Shown: piece by piece, positions 51,691-61,405 of the stretch
How the letters are laid out: each line of letters begins with the position of its first letter
How positions within the stretch are numbered: the first letter of the stretch is position 1
Assembly (NCBI RefSeq): GCF_027118995.1
Contig: NZ_CP098242.1
Coordinates: 868,001-932,000, forward strand
Reading direction: 5' to 3'
DNA: 64,000 nt
From: Oxalobacter vibrioformis
GTDB taxonomy: Bacteria; Pseudomonadota; Gammaproteobacteria; Burkholderiales; Burkholderiaceae_D
Notes under the pieces: model-generated
What the model saw: only the letters and a program-made list of their open reading frames with translations
Databases searched by the model: none
Told to the model about the DNA's origin: nothing
Made by a program: the position numbers and the translations under genes

Positions 51691-51714
51691 CAGCCCGCGA
51701 AATTCAGCGGGCTG
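51691..51714 (-). terminator. Terminator of the small membrane-protein gene
   Basis: 8-bp GC stem CAGCCCGC / GCGGGCTG with an eight-base loop; in the minus direction it is followed by TTTGTTTTT, and it lies before the Lar-like gene, separating the two units. Confidence 0.8.
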
Positions 51715-51760
51715 CAAAAAATCATTTCACTCCATTGCAATAGAACAAGAGCGCAATGAA

Positions 51761-51955
51761 TTAATCAAGCCTGCCCTTGCTTTTCAGATACTTCACGGCA
51801 ACAAAACCTACAATAGCGGCAACCAGCAATCCATTGAGAATCCACTCATGAAGACTCTCCTGGCTGAAATTCGAGGTAAGGGCCGGCTTGATGGTCACCG
51901 TCAGACCAAAAATCAGCGACAGAATGAACAAATGAAGTTTCTTTATTTTTTTCAC
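51761..51955 (-). CDS. Small two-helix membrane protein, unknown function
   Basis: 64 aa from a GTG at 51955 that has GAGAGG seven bases upstream; the ATG at 51970 lacks a ribosome-binding site. Basic start (KKIKK), a hydrophobic segment LFILSLIFGLTVTI, a short polar loop and a second helix LLVAAIVGFVAVKYL, ending in KSKGRLD. No recognised family. It has its own terminator at 51691-51714. Confidence 0.6.
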   Translation of the reverse strand: MKKIKKLHLFILSLIFGLTVTIKPALTSNFSQESLHEWILNGLLVAAIVGFVAVKYLKSKGRLD

Positions 51956-52089
51956 TACGGTACCTCTCATGCTTGATATAACGGCAGGCCTTGCTGCCTG
52001 ATCAGCAGCAGTTCCCGGATTTTGACAGTGTAACAGCTAAAACGGCATGATTGAGCAAAAAACGGCGGAGAAGCAGGCAAATGCGCCGT

Positions 52090-54336
52090 TCAGAGGCGTT
52101 TGACATCCAGAACGCCGGGGACTTCCCGGATCATCTGGATCGCCTTGTTCAGGCTGTCCGTCGAACCGACTTCAGCCGTGAAAGACATGCGGGCCTGTCC
52201 CTTGTTGCTTTGGGTGTTCACTCCGATGACATTGAGTTTTTCCCGCATGAAAATATCGGAAATGTCACGCAGCAACCCCTGGCGATCGCCTGCCAGTATA
52301 AAAACATCCACCGGATAAACGGTTTCGGGATCGGATGTTCCCCAATCCGTCTCGATAACCCGTTCGGGAGATTTTTTCTGCATTTCCAGGAAATTCTTGC
52401 ACTCGGGACGATGGATGGAAACCCCCTTGCCGCGCGTGACAAAACCGATAATCGGATCAGGCGGCGCCGGTTTGCAGCATCTGGCCATCTGCGTGAGCAA
52501 CCCTTCGGCACCGACAACCAGTACACCCGATTTTGCCCCGCGCATGATACTGGAGGCCCGGCTTTTCCGGGGAAGCACGATATCTTCAGTTTTTGTTTCC
52601 TTGAGCGGCTCTTCACCATGCAAAACCTGTTCTACCGTGCGGGTATTGATTTTGTCTTTTCCTGCTGCCAGCAAAAACTCTTCCAGCTTGGCATAACCCA
52701 GCTTGTGGGCGAGTTCTTCCAGGTTGACCGATGTTTTGCCCTCCCGCTGCAGGATCTTGTCAACGATGGTACGACCATTGGCGATGGCTTCCTCATGCTC
52801 AACCGCATTGAACCAGGCCCGGATTTTGTTGTGGGTCCGGGAATTGATGGCAAATCCCGGCGTGAGCCAGTCACGCGATGGACCGGCATCGATCCCTTTT
52901 GCCGTGATGATTTCAACGGTCTGCCCGCTTTTTAATGGCGTATTTAACGGTACCATGGCCCCATCGACCCGTACCCCCCGGCAGCGGTGGCCCACATCCG
53001 TATGGACCTGGTAGGCAAAATCAATGGGCGTTGCCCCTTTTGGCAGATCAATTACACGAGCCTGAGGTGTCAGGACATAAATACGGTCATCCAGCGTGGT
53101 TGCCTTGATTTTCCTGACCCAGTCACTATGGATATCATCCTGTTCGGCAACCGTATCGGCCACTTCCGCTTTCCAGGACAGCAACTGGCGCAGCCATGAA
53201 ATTTTTTCGTCATACTGCTGCTGGGCAGCAAAATCCGAGCCGCCGGTCTCTTTGTAACGCCAGTGAGAGGCCACGCCATATTCCGCAAAGTTGTGCATTT
53301 CTTCCGTGCGGATCTGGACTTCCAGCGTCTGCCCGTCTTCGGCAACCACAATGGTATGCAGCGACTGGTAGCCATTGGGTTTCGGGCGGGAAATATAGTC
53401 GTCAAACTCCTCCAGGATCGGCGTCCACATCCGGTGAATGAGGTCAAGCACGGCAAAGCAGGTTTTGATATCGAAAACGATAATGCGAAGCGCCCGGACA
53501 TCATGCATCTGCTCGAAATCCAGCGATTTCCCATGCATCTTGTTCCAGATACTGTAAATATGTTTGGGGCGGCCGGAAATTTCTGCCTTGATCCCTGCCG
53601 CTTTCAATTCTTCCTTGACGCGCCTGATGGCGTCTTCAATAAACTCTTCCCGTTCGACGCGCTTTTCTTCCAGCTTTTTCGCAATGGATTTATAGGCATC
53701 GGGCTCGAGAAAACGGAAGGAAAGATCTTCCAGCTCCCACTTCATCTGCCAGATGCCCAGCCGGTTTGCCAGGGGGGCATACAGCTCCAGCGTTTCACGG
53801 GCATAGTGCTCGCTGACCTCATTGAGTTTTTTGGTTTCCGCGATATAGCGCAATCCGGCAACCCTGGCCGCCAGCCTGAGCAGTACCACGCGCATGTCTG
53901 ACGCCATCGCCAGCAGCATTTTCCGCAATGTTTCCGCCTGATCCTTGCGAAACTGGGCAGCGTTTTTCCCGCTGACTTGCGGCTGAAGCAGACCACCGCT
54001 GATATCCTTGAGTTTCAGGAGCCGCCGGACATTGTCAACCAGGCTGACGACTTCCGAACCATAGCGGTTTTCTATTTTTTCCCATTCCCCGGGACTGATT
54101 TCCGGCAGGGGGATCAAAAGGCCTGCAATACGTGTTTCAGCATCAGTATTCAGCGTTGACAGAATCACACCAACCGTACGCGCAAAATCAATAACAGGCT
54201 GTCCGGAGTCAAGCTGTTTGTCATCATAAACATCGACAGCAAACTCATAGGCATCAATAACCTGCTTGCTGTGCTCCGGCAGGAGCCCTGTTGTGATTTT
54301 TTCAGCGACGTTGACAAAGGTGATTGGTGAAACCAT
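52090..54336 (-). CDS. relA: GTP pyrophosphokinase RelA
   Basis: Ribosome-associated (p)ppGpp synthetase activated by uncharged tRNA. 748 aa from the ATG at 54336; an in-frame TTG at 54372 is the alternative. The N-terminal HD region lacks the HDxxED residues (it reads LLIPLPEISPGEW at that position), as expected for monofunctional RelA. The synthetase domain carries the EFDDY acidic motif, PKPNGYQSLHTIVV and VQIRTEEMHNFAEYGVASHW. TGS (VYVLTPQARVIDLPKGATP), zinc-finger region with CCKPAPPDPI, and C-terminal ACT domain follow. Complements spoT at 33-35 kb. Confidence 0.95.
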   Translation of the reverse strand: MVSPITFVNVAEKITTGLLPEHSKQVIDAYEFAVDVYDDKQLDSGQPVIDFARTVGVILSTLNTDAETRIAGLLIPLPEISPGEWEKIENRYGSEVVSLVDNVRRLLKLKDISGGLLQPQVSGKNAAQFRKDQAETLRKMLLAMASDMRVVLLRLAARVAGLRYIAETKKLNEVSEHYARETLELYAPLANRLGIWQMKWELEDLSFRFLEPDAYKSIAKKLEEKRVEREEFIEDAIRRVKEELKAAGIKAEISGRPKHIYSIWNKMHGKSLDFEQMHDVRALRIIVFDIKTCFAVLDLIHRMWTPILEEFDDYISRPKPNGYQSLHTIVVAEDGQTLEVQIRTEEMHNFAEYGVASHWRYKETGGSDFAAQQQYDEKISWLRQLLSWKAEVADTVAEQDDIHSDWVRKIKATTLDDRIYVLTPQARVIDLPKGATPIDFAYQVHTDVGHRCRGVRVDGAMVPLNTPLKSGQTVEIITAKGIDAGPSRDWLTPGFAINSRTHNKIRAWFNAVEHEEAIANGRTIVDKILQREGKTSVNLEELAHKLGYAKLEEFLLAAGKDKINTRTVEQVLHGEEPLKETKTEDIVLPRKSRASSIMRGAKSGVLVVGAEGLLTQMARCCKPAPPDPIIGFVTRGKGVSIHRPECKNFLEMQKKSPERVIETDWGTSDPETVYPVDVFILAGDRQGLLRDISDIFMREKLNVIGVNTQSNKGQARMSFTAEVGSTDSLNKAIQMIREVPGVLDVKRL

Positions 54337-54405
54337 ATTCCGGATATCCGTATTTCCTGTTTCTGCAGACAATTAAGCCCAGATGATATCAATAACTGTG
54401 AGGTT

Positions 54406-55365
54406 TTATAACAACCAGACCACTATGGTAAAGAATAAAAACAGTAAAAGCCACAACAGCAGGGCCCGCCATATCAAACCGGTTGTATTCTGGAAAAAAC
54501 GGACGCTTGGTTCTTCGCCAGGCTGGCTTTCCGTTTCCAGTCCATCTGAATCCATGGTGCTGACATCTACGGGTAACAGCCTGGCCGCCTTTTCTTCTGG
54601 CGTACCCAGGCGCACACCCAGCGCGCCGCCGCTGGCTGAAAGCAAAACCCCGGTATTGGCGTTTTCCCAGCGATCAGCAAAATTGCGCCAGGCATAAACC
54701 GCATCTTCAAAATTGCCCACAACGGCAAAACATATGGCGGTGAGTCTGACAGGCAGCCAGTCAATCCAGAAGAAAATGCGTGAGGCAAACCGTCCAAAGG
54801 CTTCATGGTGGACATCCCCGTTTTCTGCCCATGCTCTGACAAGATAGGCTGCGAGCCGGTAAAACACAGCGCCTGCAGGCCCGATATAAGGGATCATGAA
54901 CCAGAAAAACACCCCGAAAACATGCTGGTGAGAAGTTAAAAGCGCTCTTTCAATGGACAAGCGAATGATTTCAGATACCTCAAACGTACTGGTGTCCCTT
55001 CCACTCCACTCGGCAAGCAGTTGGCGTGCCTTTGGCTCGTCTCCCACTATCAGCGCAATCTGGATAGAGGAAAAGTACTGGCTGTAATCCTTAAACCCCA
55101 TGCAGAAGTAAAGAATTACCACATTGAAAATCATCGCAAGAAAGGCATTCAGGGAAAGGCAGACCCAGTAAATCGCCAGTATCGGTACCGTCATGCCCAA
55201 AACGAGGACAAACCAGCCAATCTTCCCGTGTTGCAGATGCCCGGCATTAAACCATGTCTCGATTTTATCTGCCAGCGCGCGAACCCCTGCCAGCACAGGA
55301 TTGCTCAATCGCATTGGCCTGAAATGATCAATGACGAGCGCAAAAAAAATCGAGAAGAAAATCAT
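54406..55365 (-). CDS. CobD/CbiB-family integral membrane protein
   Basis: 319 aa from the ATG at 55365 (the longer frame would begin with GTG at 55383). Several transmembrane helices at the N-terminus, in the middle (HVFGVFFWFMIPYIGPAGAVFYRLAAYL) and at the extreme C-terminus. The PAGAVFYRLA and FFWIDWLPVRLTAICFAVVGNFEDA segments resemble CbiB/CobD cobalamin and AmpE proteins. No other cobalamin genes are nearby, so cobalamin synthesis is not implied; beta-proteobacteria commonly carry this lone relative with unknown role. Confidence 0.8.
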   Translation of the reverse strand: MIFFSIFFALVIDHFRPMRLSNPVLAGVRALADKIETWFNAGHLQHGKIGWFVLVLGMTVPILAIYWVCLSLNAFLAMIFNVVILYFCMGFKDYSQYFSSIQIALIVGDEPKARQLLAEWSGRDTSTFEVSEIIRLSIERALLTSHQHVFGVFFWFMIPYIGPAGAVFYRLAAYLVRAWAENGDVHHEAFGRFASRIFFWIDWLPVRLTAICFAVVGNFEDAVYAWRNFADRWENANTGVLLSASGGALGVRLGTPEEKAARLLPVDVSTMDSDGLETESQPGEEPSVRFFQNTTGLIWRALLLWLLLFLFFTIVVWLL

Positions 55366-55468
55366 GCGAATTCCGGACAACACCCCAAGCCGCTACGATA
55401 CCTCACCCCCGGGCCGGAATCAAACACATCAGGAAACAGCGCGTGTGGACAGCGGCCTGAAGGCACTC

Positions 55469-56140
55469 TCATGCCCGCATAAAGTGAAAAAGATTACGCA
55501 GCATGCCTGCTGTGGCCCCCCAGATCATATGGTCGCCATAAGGAACCGTGTAAATGGTCCTCAAACCGATATTCGGGAGCTCTGCTGAACGGCGCTGGTA
55601 ATTGGTGCCGGTCATCAGAAAGGAAAAGGGAACCTCAAACACTTCTGCGACTTCCATCGGGTCTATGCGGATAGTGAAAGGGGGGCGAACGATCGCAACA
55701 ACCGGCGTTACGCTGTAACCGCTACCGGTCCGGTATTCCGGCAGCGTGCCAAGAATTTCGATCTGTTCGCGCTCAACACCGACTTCTTCCTCCATTTCCC
55801 GCAATGCGGTTTCAATGCGGGATGAGTCAGTCAAATCCACACGCCCTCCAGGAAAACTGACCTGTCCGGCATGGTCATGCAGGTGCGCGGCACGGCGCGT
55901 GAGCATCACCCACAGATCGTCATCTGCCTTGGCGATAAGCGGAACCAGCACTGCGGCAGGCACCCATTTGTTCCTCCCTCGCCACAGAGGGCTTTCAACC
56001 AGGCGTTCGGGTGTCCATGGGCGGGGATTGGCAAAGCGGTAACGCAGCCATTTGACATTCATCCTGTCTTCGGGAACCTGCGGTTCATCAGCCACTGAAT
56101 CAATGGCAAAAGTTTCGGGGTCCAGACCTGGTTCAGCCAC
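55469..56140 (-). CDS. Nudix hydrolase, CoA pyrophosphatase type
   Basis: 223 aa. VPAAVLVPLIAKADDDLWVMLTRR, then HAGQVSFPGGRVD with the Nudix box GGRVDLTDSSRIETALREME, EEVGV. The LHDHAGQVSFPGG lead is specific to the NudL/CoA-pyrophosphatase branch, which splits CoA into 3'-phospho-ADP and phosphopantetheine. Its end lies 104 bases from the CobD-like gene and its start 20 bases from the rplS terminator. Confidence 0.88.
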   Translation of the reverse strand: MAEPGLDPETFAIDSVADEPQVPEDRMNVKWLRYRFANPRPWTPERLVESPLWRGRNKWVPAAVLVPLIAKADDDLWVMLTRRAAHLHDHAGQVSFPGGRVDLTDSSRIETALREMEEEVGVEREQIEILGTLPEYRTGSGYSVTPVVAIVRPPFTIRIDPMEVAEVFEVPFSFLMTGTNYQRRSAELPNIGLRTIYTVPYGDHMIWGATAGMLRNLFHFMRA

Positions 56141-56160
56141 GTTTTACCTCCTCAAAATGC

Positions 56161-56190
56161 AAAAGGGGCACCTTCTGCGATGCCCCTTTT
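56161..56190 (-). terminator. Terminator of the rpsP-rimM-trmD-rplS operon
   Basis: 10-bp perfect stem AAAAGGGGCA / TGCCCCTTTT with a 10-base loop, 20 bases after the rplS stop in the minus direction. Confidence 0.85.
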
Positions 56191-56209
56191 ATCCGACGAT
56201 AAGACCGGT

Positions 56210-56590
56210 TTATTCTGCAGCCTTCTTGGCAGCCCGGCTGGGCAGCTTTTCCTTGATTCGTGCGGATTTGCCTGAACGCTCACGCAGATAGTACAGCTTG
56301 GCGCGACGAACGTCACCACGGCGCTTGACCTCAATTGAAGCAATCAGCGGTGAATACAGCTGGAAAGTTCTTTCCACACCCTCACCGGATGAAATCTTGC
56401 GCACGATGAAGTTGGAATTCAGACCGCGATTGCGGCGTGAAATAACCACACCTTCATAAGCCTGCACACGCCTGCGGTTGCCTTCAACCACATTCACGTT
56501 AACGACAACGGTATCACCTGGGGCAAACTCGGGAATATTTTTTCCCAAACGCTCTATTTCTTCTTTTTCAAGTTGTTGAATCAGATTCAT
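56210..56590 (-). CDS. rplS: 50S ribosomal protein L19
   Basis: 126 aa, slightly longer than E. coli L19 (115) through a basic alanine-rich C-terminal tail. Core blocks [33 protein letters not shown] and [14 protein letters not shown] are intact. L19 lies at the subunit interface. Last gene of the four-gene operon; 132 bases after trmD. Confidence 0.97.
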   Translation of the reverse strand: MNLIQQLEKEEIERLGKNIPEFAPGDTVVVNVNVVEGNRRRVQAYEGVVISRRNRGLNSNFIVRKISSGEGVERTFQLYSPLIASIEVKRRGDVRRAKLYYLRERSGKSARIKEKLPSRAAKKAAE

Positions 56591-56721
56591 TTTATCTCCT
56601 ATGCCATCATATCAGCGTATGACCTTTCCCGGCTATGTCTTTTTTTGTCCGGGAAAATACCTGACAGAGGATGACGCATTATACAAATGGGCTTGCGCCC
56701 ATACTTTACTGCAAATTAAAA

Positions 56722-57468
56722 CTACGGGTTACTGCTTAAAAATTTTTCGTCCGCTTCTGAAAGCAAACCATCCAAACGTGCCTTCTCAAGCAAATCCGGG
56801 CGCTTTTTGCTGGTAGCAAGCAATGCCTGCTCCCGCCGCCATTTATCTATTTCGGCATGGTTGCCGCCCATCAGTACCGGCGGCACCACCATTTCTTCAT
56901 ATACCGGCGGCCTCGTGTAATGCGGGCAGTCGAGTATGCCTGAAACAAAGCTGTCCTGCACGGCTGAAAGATCATCATGCAGTACCCCGGGCAATTGCCT
57001 GATTACCGCATCCATCAGTGCCATTGCGGGGATCTCGCCACCTGACAGGACAAAATCCCCCAGACTGATTTCCTCATCAACACAGCGATCAAGCAACCGC
57101 TGGTCAATGGCTTCATACCGGCCACACAGCAATATCAGACCAGGCATTTCCTTTAATGCCATCACCCGGTTATGGGTTAACGGGCTTCCCTGTGGCGACA
57201 GGTAAACCACATGGGTTTTCATACCTGCTGCCTGCTGATACGCCCTGGCTGCTTTCACTGTTTTTTCCAGCGGCTCAGCAAGCATGACCATACCAGGACC
57301 ACCACCATAAGGCCTGTCATCCACTGTACGATGCTTATCTGTGGTGAAATCCCTCGGATTCCACAACTTCAGCGAACACCGTTTTTCTTCAAATGCGCGC
57401 CGGGTAATACCTGATTCTGTCAAAGCTGAAAACATTTCCGGAAAAAGTGTGATCACATCAAACTGCAT
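56722..57468 (-). CDS. trmD: tRNA (guanine-N1)-methyltransferase
   Basis: SPOUT methyltransferase making m1G37. 248 aa. [11 protein letters not shown] start, [11 protein letters not shown], the trefoil-knot SAM site with [11 protein letters not shown] and [12 protein letters not shown], and the catalytic-aspartate region [14 protein letters not shown] ([11 protein letters not shown]). The strong GGAGG site seven bases before the ATG at 57468 decides against the GTG one codon earlier. Confidence 0.97.
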   Translation of the reverse strand: MQFDVITLFPEMFSALTESGITRRAFEEKRCSLKLWNPRDFTTDKHRTVDDRPYGGGPGMVMLAEPLEKTVKAARAYQQAAGMKTHVVYLSPQGSPLTHNRVMALKEMPGLILLCGRYEAIDQRLLDRCVDEEISLGDFVLSGGEIPAMALMDAVIRQLPGVLHDDLSAVQDSFVSGILDCPHYTRPPVYEEMVVPPVLMGGNHAEIDKWRREQALLATSKKRPDLLEKARLDGLLSEADEKFLSSNP

Positions 57469-57509
57469 CACCCCACCTCCAAAAATCAGCAGGACACCCT
57501 GCCAGCCAC

Positions 57510-58058
57510 TTAATAATCAGACGCCCAGTCCACCGTGATTTTTCCACCCTTTATGTCGATTTCCCCAAGGAATTTATCAACAAACGGAATCAGAATTTCA
57601 CGGCGCTTGCCAGAATCTTCTGCTTTTTCAGCCTCGACCCGCAATACCTGATGCACACCGTTATCCATCAGATCATGAACCACGCCCAGCAATTCACCGT
57701 TCAGGTTGATCACCTTCAGGCCAATCAGATCAACCCAGTAAAACTCGTTTTCATCCAGCGCCGGAAAAAGGCTGCGTGAAATCTGTACCTGAGATCCTCT
57801 GGCAGCCTCGGCCTCTTCACGGGATGCTATGGTTGAAAGGTGCGCCAGCACTTCATCAACATGTGCACGGACTCGCAAAACCTTCACGTTATGGAGTGAG
57901 GGCTGGTTGAGCCACCACTCTTTTACTGTCAGCAGGGTTTCTGCATCTTCAGAATAAGGCCGGATACGCACCCAGCCCTGAACCCCGTGCGCCCCTGTTA
58001 TATGACCGACCGTAATCAGATCATCAGGCGCCTGACTTTCTGCTGTCTTTTTCGACAA
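57510..58058 (-). CDS. rimM: Ribosome maturation factor RimM
   Basis: 182 aa. The N-terminal RimM barrel starts at [16 protein letters not shown] and the PRC-barrel half holds [24 protein letters not shown] and [21 protein letters not shown]. It binds S19 and assists 30S head maturation. The start codon is TTG, three bases after the rpsP stop, with only a weak ribosome-binding site, so translation is probably coupled. Confidence 0.95.
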   Translation of the reverse strand: MSKKTAESQAPDDLITVGHITGAHGVQGWVRIRPYSEDAETLLTVKEWWLNQPSLHNVKVLRVRAHVDEVLAHLSTIASREEAEAARGSQVQISRSLFPALDENEFYWVDLIGLKVINLNGELLGVVHDLMDNGVHQVLRVEAEKAEDSGKRREILIPFVDKFLGEIDIKGGKITVDWASDY

Positions 58059-58061
58059 GTC

Positions 58062-58313
58062 TTATGCTGCCTGCTTGCTGTTCTCGCGAACCAGACGCTC
58101 AACAGCTGGCGAAAGCTTGGCGCCAACACCCTGCCAGTAAGCCAGTCTGTCAGTTGCAATAGAGAGACCCTTTTCACTTTCAGCAGCGAAAGGGTTGTAG
58201 GTGCCGATGCGCTCAATAAAGCGACCATCGCGGCGGCTGCGGGAATCAGCAGCAACAATTCTGTAAAAAGGGCGCTTTTTTGCGCCTCCACGAGCTAAAC
58301 GAATAACGACCAT
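58062..58313 (-). CDS. rpsP: 30S ribosomal protein S16
   Basis: 83 aa. [22 protein letters not shown] and [16 protein letters not shown] are diagnostic. First gene of the rpsP-rimM-trmD-rplS operon; a TATAAT (minus strand) 40 bases upstream is the likely operon promoter. Confidence 0.97.
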   Translation of the reverse strand: MVVIRLARGGAKKRPFYRIVAADSRSRRDGRFIERIGTYNPFAAESEKGLSIATDRLAYWQGVGAKLSPAVERLVRENSKQAA

Positions 58314-58351
58314 AATGTTTCCAAAAAAAGTTCGATACGGAAAATCTTGAA

Positions 58352-58380
58352 ATTATATCTTAAATCCGGATAAAAACCAT
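58352..58380 (-). promoter_or_regulatory. Probable promoter of the rpsP operon
   Basis: A perfect TATAAT in the minus direction (58357-58352) lies about 40 bases upstream of the rpsP ATG. The -35 box is poor (ATGGTT at a 17-base spacer), so the call rests on the -10 box and position. Confidence 0.45.
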
Positions 58381-58449
58381 AGAAAATTCAAAGCGGAACC
58401 GTAATTATTACTTTCCGTTGAAATCCGGGGCATGATACCGCTGAAACCC

Positions 58450-59202
58450 TCATGATTCCTTGGTGACAACCAACCGCTGGTACAGGCGCCCAAAGTAGGT
58501 GGTTTTGCTGATGACACGATACTTCACATCGCCAGGAAAATAATGTGTCAGCTCATGGCGCCACATATCCGTGGCAAAGGGTTCAAATAAAAGAAAAACG
58601 AGGCGTTGCCACAAACGCAGCGGATGCAGGGCATCCGGCCGGTGAAATTCTACCAGCACCAGCTTCCCACCGGGTTTGAGCACCCGCAGGGCTTCTGACA
58701 GCGCCTGCCGGCGCTTGTCCTCCGGCAATTCATGCGGCAGGAAAAACATCAGCACATTGTCATAACTGTTGTCCGGACACTGCAGCGCCGTGGCATCACA
58801 CTGGAACATCCGGATGCGCTCATCCGGCAGCTTCAGCTTGCCCCGTGATTTTTCCAGTTGCACCGGCAGGATATCAATCAGGTCAAAATGGGCATCGTCG
58901 CCCAATTGCTGCTGAATGCGCGGCACCAGTTGGCCGTAGGCATTGGAAATCTGGAGCATGGCCCCTGTAATCGGCTTGGGAAACACGTCCAGCACGGCAT
59001 CGACCAGGCGGGTGTAATTGCCCAGCAGGATCAAATTAATGAGAAAACCCCGGTCCCAGAATTTCACGGCAAGCGGATGCTCATAGGCCCACCAGTAAAT
59101 TTTTCGCAGATAATCCGGCGTATCAAGCGGCACAGGCGGAGCCTGAAAATCCGGCAGCGCGGTTTTTGTTGCAGCAGGCTGATTCTGTTTATCTGAATTC
59201 AT
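58450..59202 (-). CDS. rquA: Rhodoquinone biosynthesis methyltransferase-like protein RquA
   Basis: 250 aa from the ATG at 59202; a GTG at 59226 is the alternative. A class I SAM-binding fold, but with the RquA-type N-terminal block PDYLRKIYWWAYEHPLAV, NLILLGNYTRLVDAVLD, then IDILPVQLEKSRGKL, MFFLPHELPEDKRRQALSEA and LKPGGKLVLVEFHRP. RquA converts ubiquinone to rhodoquinone by exchanging a methoxy group for an amine, giving a low-potential quinone for anaerobic fumarate respiration. It reads in the same direction as rpsP but is separated by 136 bases. Assignment is from remembered family patterns; a UbiE-like methyltransferase is the main alternative. Confidence 0.82.
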   Translation of the reverse strand: MNSDKQNQPAATKTALPDFQAPPVPLDTPDYLRKIYWWAYEHPLAVKFWDRGFLINLILLGNYTRLVDAVLDVFPKPITGAMLQISNAYGQLVPRIQQQLGDDAHFDLIDILPVQLEKSRGKLKLPDERIRMFQCDATALQCPDNSYDNVLMFFLPHELPEDKRRQALSEALRVLKPGGKLVLVEFHRPDALHPLRLWQRLVFLLFEPFATDMWRHELTHYFPGDVKYRVISKTTYFGRLYQRLVVTKES

Positions 59203-59451
59203 GTGCGACTGATTTCTGACTTTCACCAGATAAAAATATGGTGAACTGCGGTTTCCTTGATTTCTTTTGAGGCATATCGTGCGTAAACCCTCAAACTTAG
59301 ATAGAGGATTCTACCCTTTTATTGATGAACCGGTAAGGCGCTTTATGGCAGGGCCTGCCCGTCGGCAAGTGTCCGGTTTGCAGATATTGTTTCCACAGGA
59401 CATAATTGAAACGGATGACTTCGGTTTATATCACCAGAACAGGATCCGGCC

Positions 59452-60129
59452 ATGCACCATCAGGAAGACGTCGTATTTTTGTTTGATGTCGACAACACCC
59501 TGCTCGACAATGATCGGGTGACCGCTGATTTAAAGCAGCACCTGCTTGGCGAATTCGGGCCGGAAAACGAAAGCCGCTACTGGGAGATTTTTGAGGAACT
59601 GCGGGCCGAACGGGGCTATGCCGACTACCTGGGCGCCCTGCAGCGATACCGAAAACACCACTTCAATGAACCGCGCCTTTTGCTCATGTCATCTTTTCTC
59701 CTGGATTATCCCTTCATGGAACGATTATATTCCGGCGCCCTGGCAGCGCTTGAATTTGTCCGGCAATGGGGAAAAACGGTTATTCTTTCTGATGGCGATG
59801 TCGTTTTCCAGCCACATAAAGTCTTGCGTTCGGGCCTGTGGAATGCGGTTGAAGGACGCGTTCTCATCACTATTCATAAGGAAGAGATGCTCGATGAAGT
59901 CCAGAAACGATACCCGGCGCAGCATTATGTCATGGTGGACGACAAGCTCAGAATCCTGCATGCTATGAAAGCGCAGCTCGGCAAGCGCCTGACAACCGTC
60001 TTTCCCCGCCAGGGACATTATGCGCTGGACCCGAACAATATCGCCGCCTGCCCGCCAGCTGACATTACGGTAGAAAGAATAGGCGCCATGCTGCACCATG
60101 ATCTGAATGCCTATCTGGGGAAAAAATGA
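59452..60129 (+). CDS. HAD-family hydrolase
   Basis: 225 aa. HAD motif I is FLFDVDNTLLDND (nucleophile aspartate and acid/base aspartate), motif II ILSDGDVV, a lysine in FQPHKVLRS, and motif IV MVDDKLRIL, with a helical cap between motifs I and II. The substrate is unknown; phosphatase activity on a small phosphometabolite is expected. AGGA stands seven bases before the ATG. It is followed by ackA after 43 bases, so the two may be co-transcribed. Confidence 0.85.
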   Translation: MHHQEDVVFLFDVDNTLLDNDRVTADLKQHLLGEFGPENESRYWEIFEELRAERGYADYLGALQRYRKHHFNEPRLLLMSSFLLDYPFMERLYSGALAALEFVRQWGKTVILSDGDVVFQPHKVLRSGLWNAVEGRVLITIHKEEMLDEVQKRYPAQHYVMVDDKLRILHAMKAQLGKRLTTVFPRQGHYALDPNNIAACPPADITVERIGAMLHHDLNAYLGKK

Positions 60130-60172
60130 TGTCTGACTTTTGTGACAACAATAACCGCATGGGAGATAACTG

Positions 60173-61393
60173 ATGACGCACACCACGCCTGCCCCTGCCC
60201 TGCGTTATTTTGCTGTCATCAATGCCGGCTCTTCCAGCTACAAATTTTCCCTGTTTGAGGAAATGCGTGATGGCAGGCTGGAAAGGCACACCTTTGGTGA
60301 AATCGAGGGCGTCGGCAGCCATGACCCTTACTTTATTGCCAGAGACAGTAACCGCAAGATTATCAGCCAGCACAGCTGGGGCTCCAATCTTTCAAGCAAT
60401 ACCCTTCTTGAATTCCTGGTTGACTGGATTGAGGTACACCTGTCGCCAAACAAACTCCATGCGGTCGGGCACAGGATGGTGCACGGCGGGCCGGACTTTC
60501 TCGAACCGACACTGATCACGCCTGATGTGCTGACAAGGCTCAGACGACTGATCCCGCTGGCGCCGCTTCATCAGCCACGGGTCTTAAATGTCATCGATAC
60601 CCTTACCGAGCGTTATCCCGATCTCTGTCAGGTTGTCTGCTTTGACACCTCTTTTCATCAGTCCAATCCCTATATTTCCCGCCTGTATGGCATTCCGGGC
60701 CACCTGACGGAAAAGGGTATCGTCCGTTACGGCTTTCACGGTCTTTCTTTTGAATACGTCATTAACGAATTAAGCGAAATTGCTCCCAAAGAAGCCCGCG
60801 GAAAAACGATCATTGCCCACCTGGGCAGCGGCGCAAGCATGTGCGGACTGGTTAATCGCAGAAGTGTCGCCAGCACAATGGGATTTTCCACCCTTGACGG
60901 ACTTGTGATGGGTACCCGTACCGGCGCACTGGACCCGGGCGTTATCCTGTATCTGCTCCAGCATGAAAAAATGACGGTTGATGAACTGGAAACCCTGTTA
61001 TACAAGGAATCCGGTCTCCTGGGGGTCTCAGGTATCAGTCCGGATATGCGGGACCTGCTGACAACGGGTAATCCAGCCGCAAAAACCGCACTGGATCTGT
61101 TTGTCTATCGCGTAGCACGTGAAGCCGGCTCGCTGGCAGCGGCATGCAAAGGGCTGGACACCTTCGTTTTCACAGCCGGCATTGGCGAACGTTCCCCCGA
61201 AATCCGGCATGCCATCTGTAAACAGATAGAGTGGATGGGGGTTGAAATTGATGAGGAAGCCAATCAGGCAGGGCTTATCTGCATCAGCAAACCGGAAAGC
61301 CGCGTGTCCGTCTGGATTATTCCGACGTTTGAGGAATTGATGATTGCCCGCCACAGTGCCCGCATCTCGGCCATGTACGCCATACAGCCATAG
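60173..61393 (+). CDS. ackA: Acetate kinase
   Basis: 406 aa ASKHA-fold kinase that interconverts acetyl phosphate + ADP and acetate + ATP. VINAGSSSYKFSLF is the N-terminal phosphate-binding signature; AVGHRMVHGG, CFDTSFH, RYGFHGLSFEYV, IAHLGSGASMCGL and MGTRTGALDPGV form the active site, and FTAGIGERSPEIR is the C-terminal block. GGGAGA lies six bases before the ATG. No pta lies within the window. It suggests fermentative ATP formation or acetate activation. Confidence 0.95.
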   Translation: MTHTTPAPALRYFAVINAGSSSYKFSLFEEMRDGRLERHTFGEIEGVGSHDPYFIARDSNRKIISQHSWGSNLSSNTLLEFLVDWIEVHLSPNKLHAVGHRMVHGGPDFLEPTLITPDVLTRLRRLIPLAPLHQPRVLNVIDTLTERYPDLCQVVCFDTSFHQSNPYISRLYGIPGHLTEKGIVRYGFHGLSFEYVINELSEIAPKEARGKTIIAHLGSGASMCGLVNRRSVASTMGFSTLDGLVMGTRTGALDPGVILYLLQHEKMTVDELETLLYKESGLLGVSGISPDMRDLLTTGNPAAKTALDLFVYRVAREAGSLAAACKGLDTFVFTAGIGERSPEIRHAICKQIEWMGVEIDEEANQAGLICISKPESRVSVWIIPTFEELMIARHSARISAMYAIQP

Positions 61394-61405
61394 GCTGACA
61401 TCCAC

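Noticed and set aside
51296-51955. Possible prophage remnant around the Lar-like gene
   Set aside because: No integrase, capsid, lysis or replication genes are present; the neighbours are a wall amidase, a small membrane protein and relA.
52051-52935. 294-aa plus-strand frame
   Set aside because: Antisense to the end of relA; composition and lack of motifs indicate a shadow.
59267-59521. 84-aa plus-strand frame before the HAD gene
   Set aside because: It overlaps the HAD start in another frame and shows no conserved feature; the HAD gene has the better ribosome-binding site.
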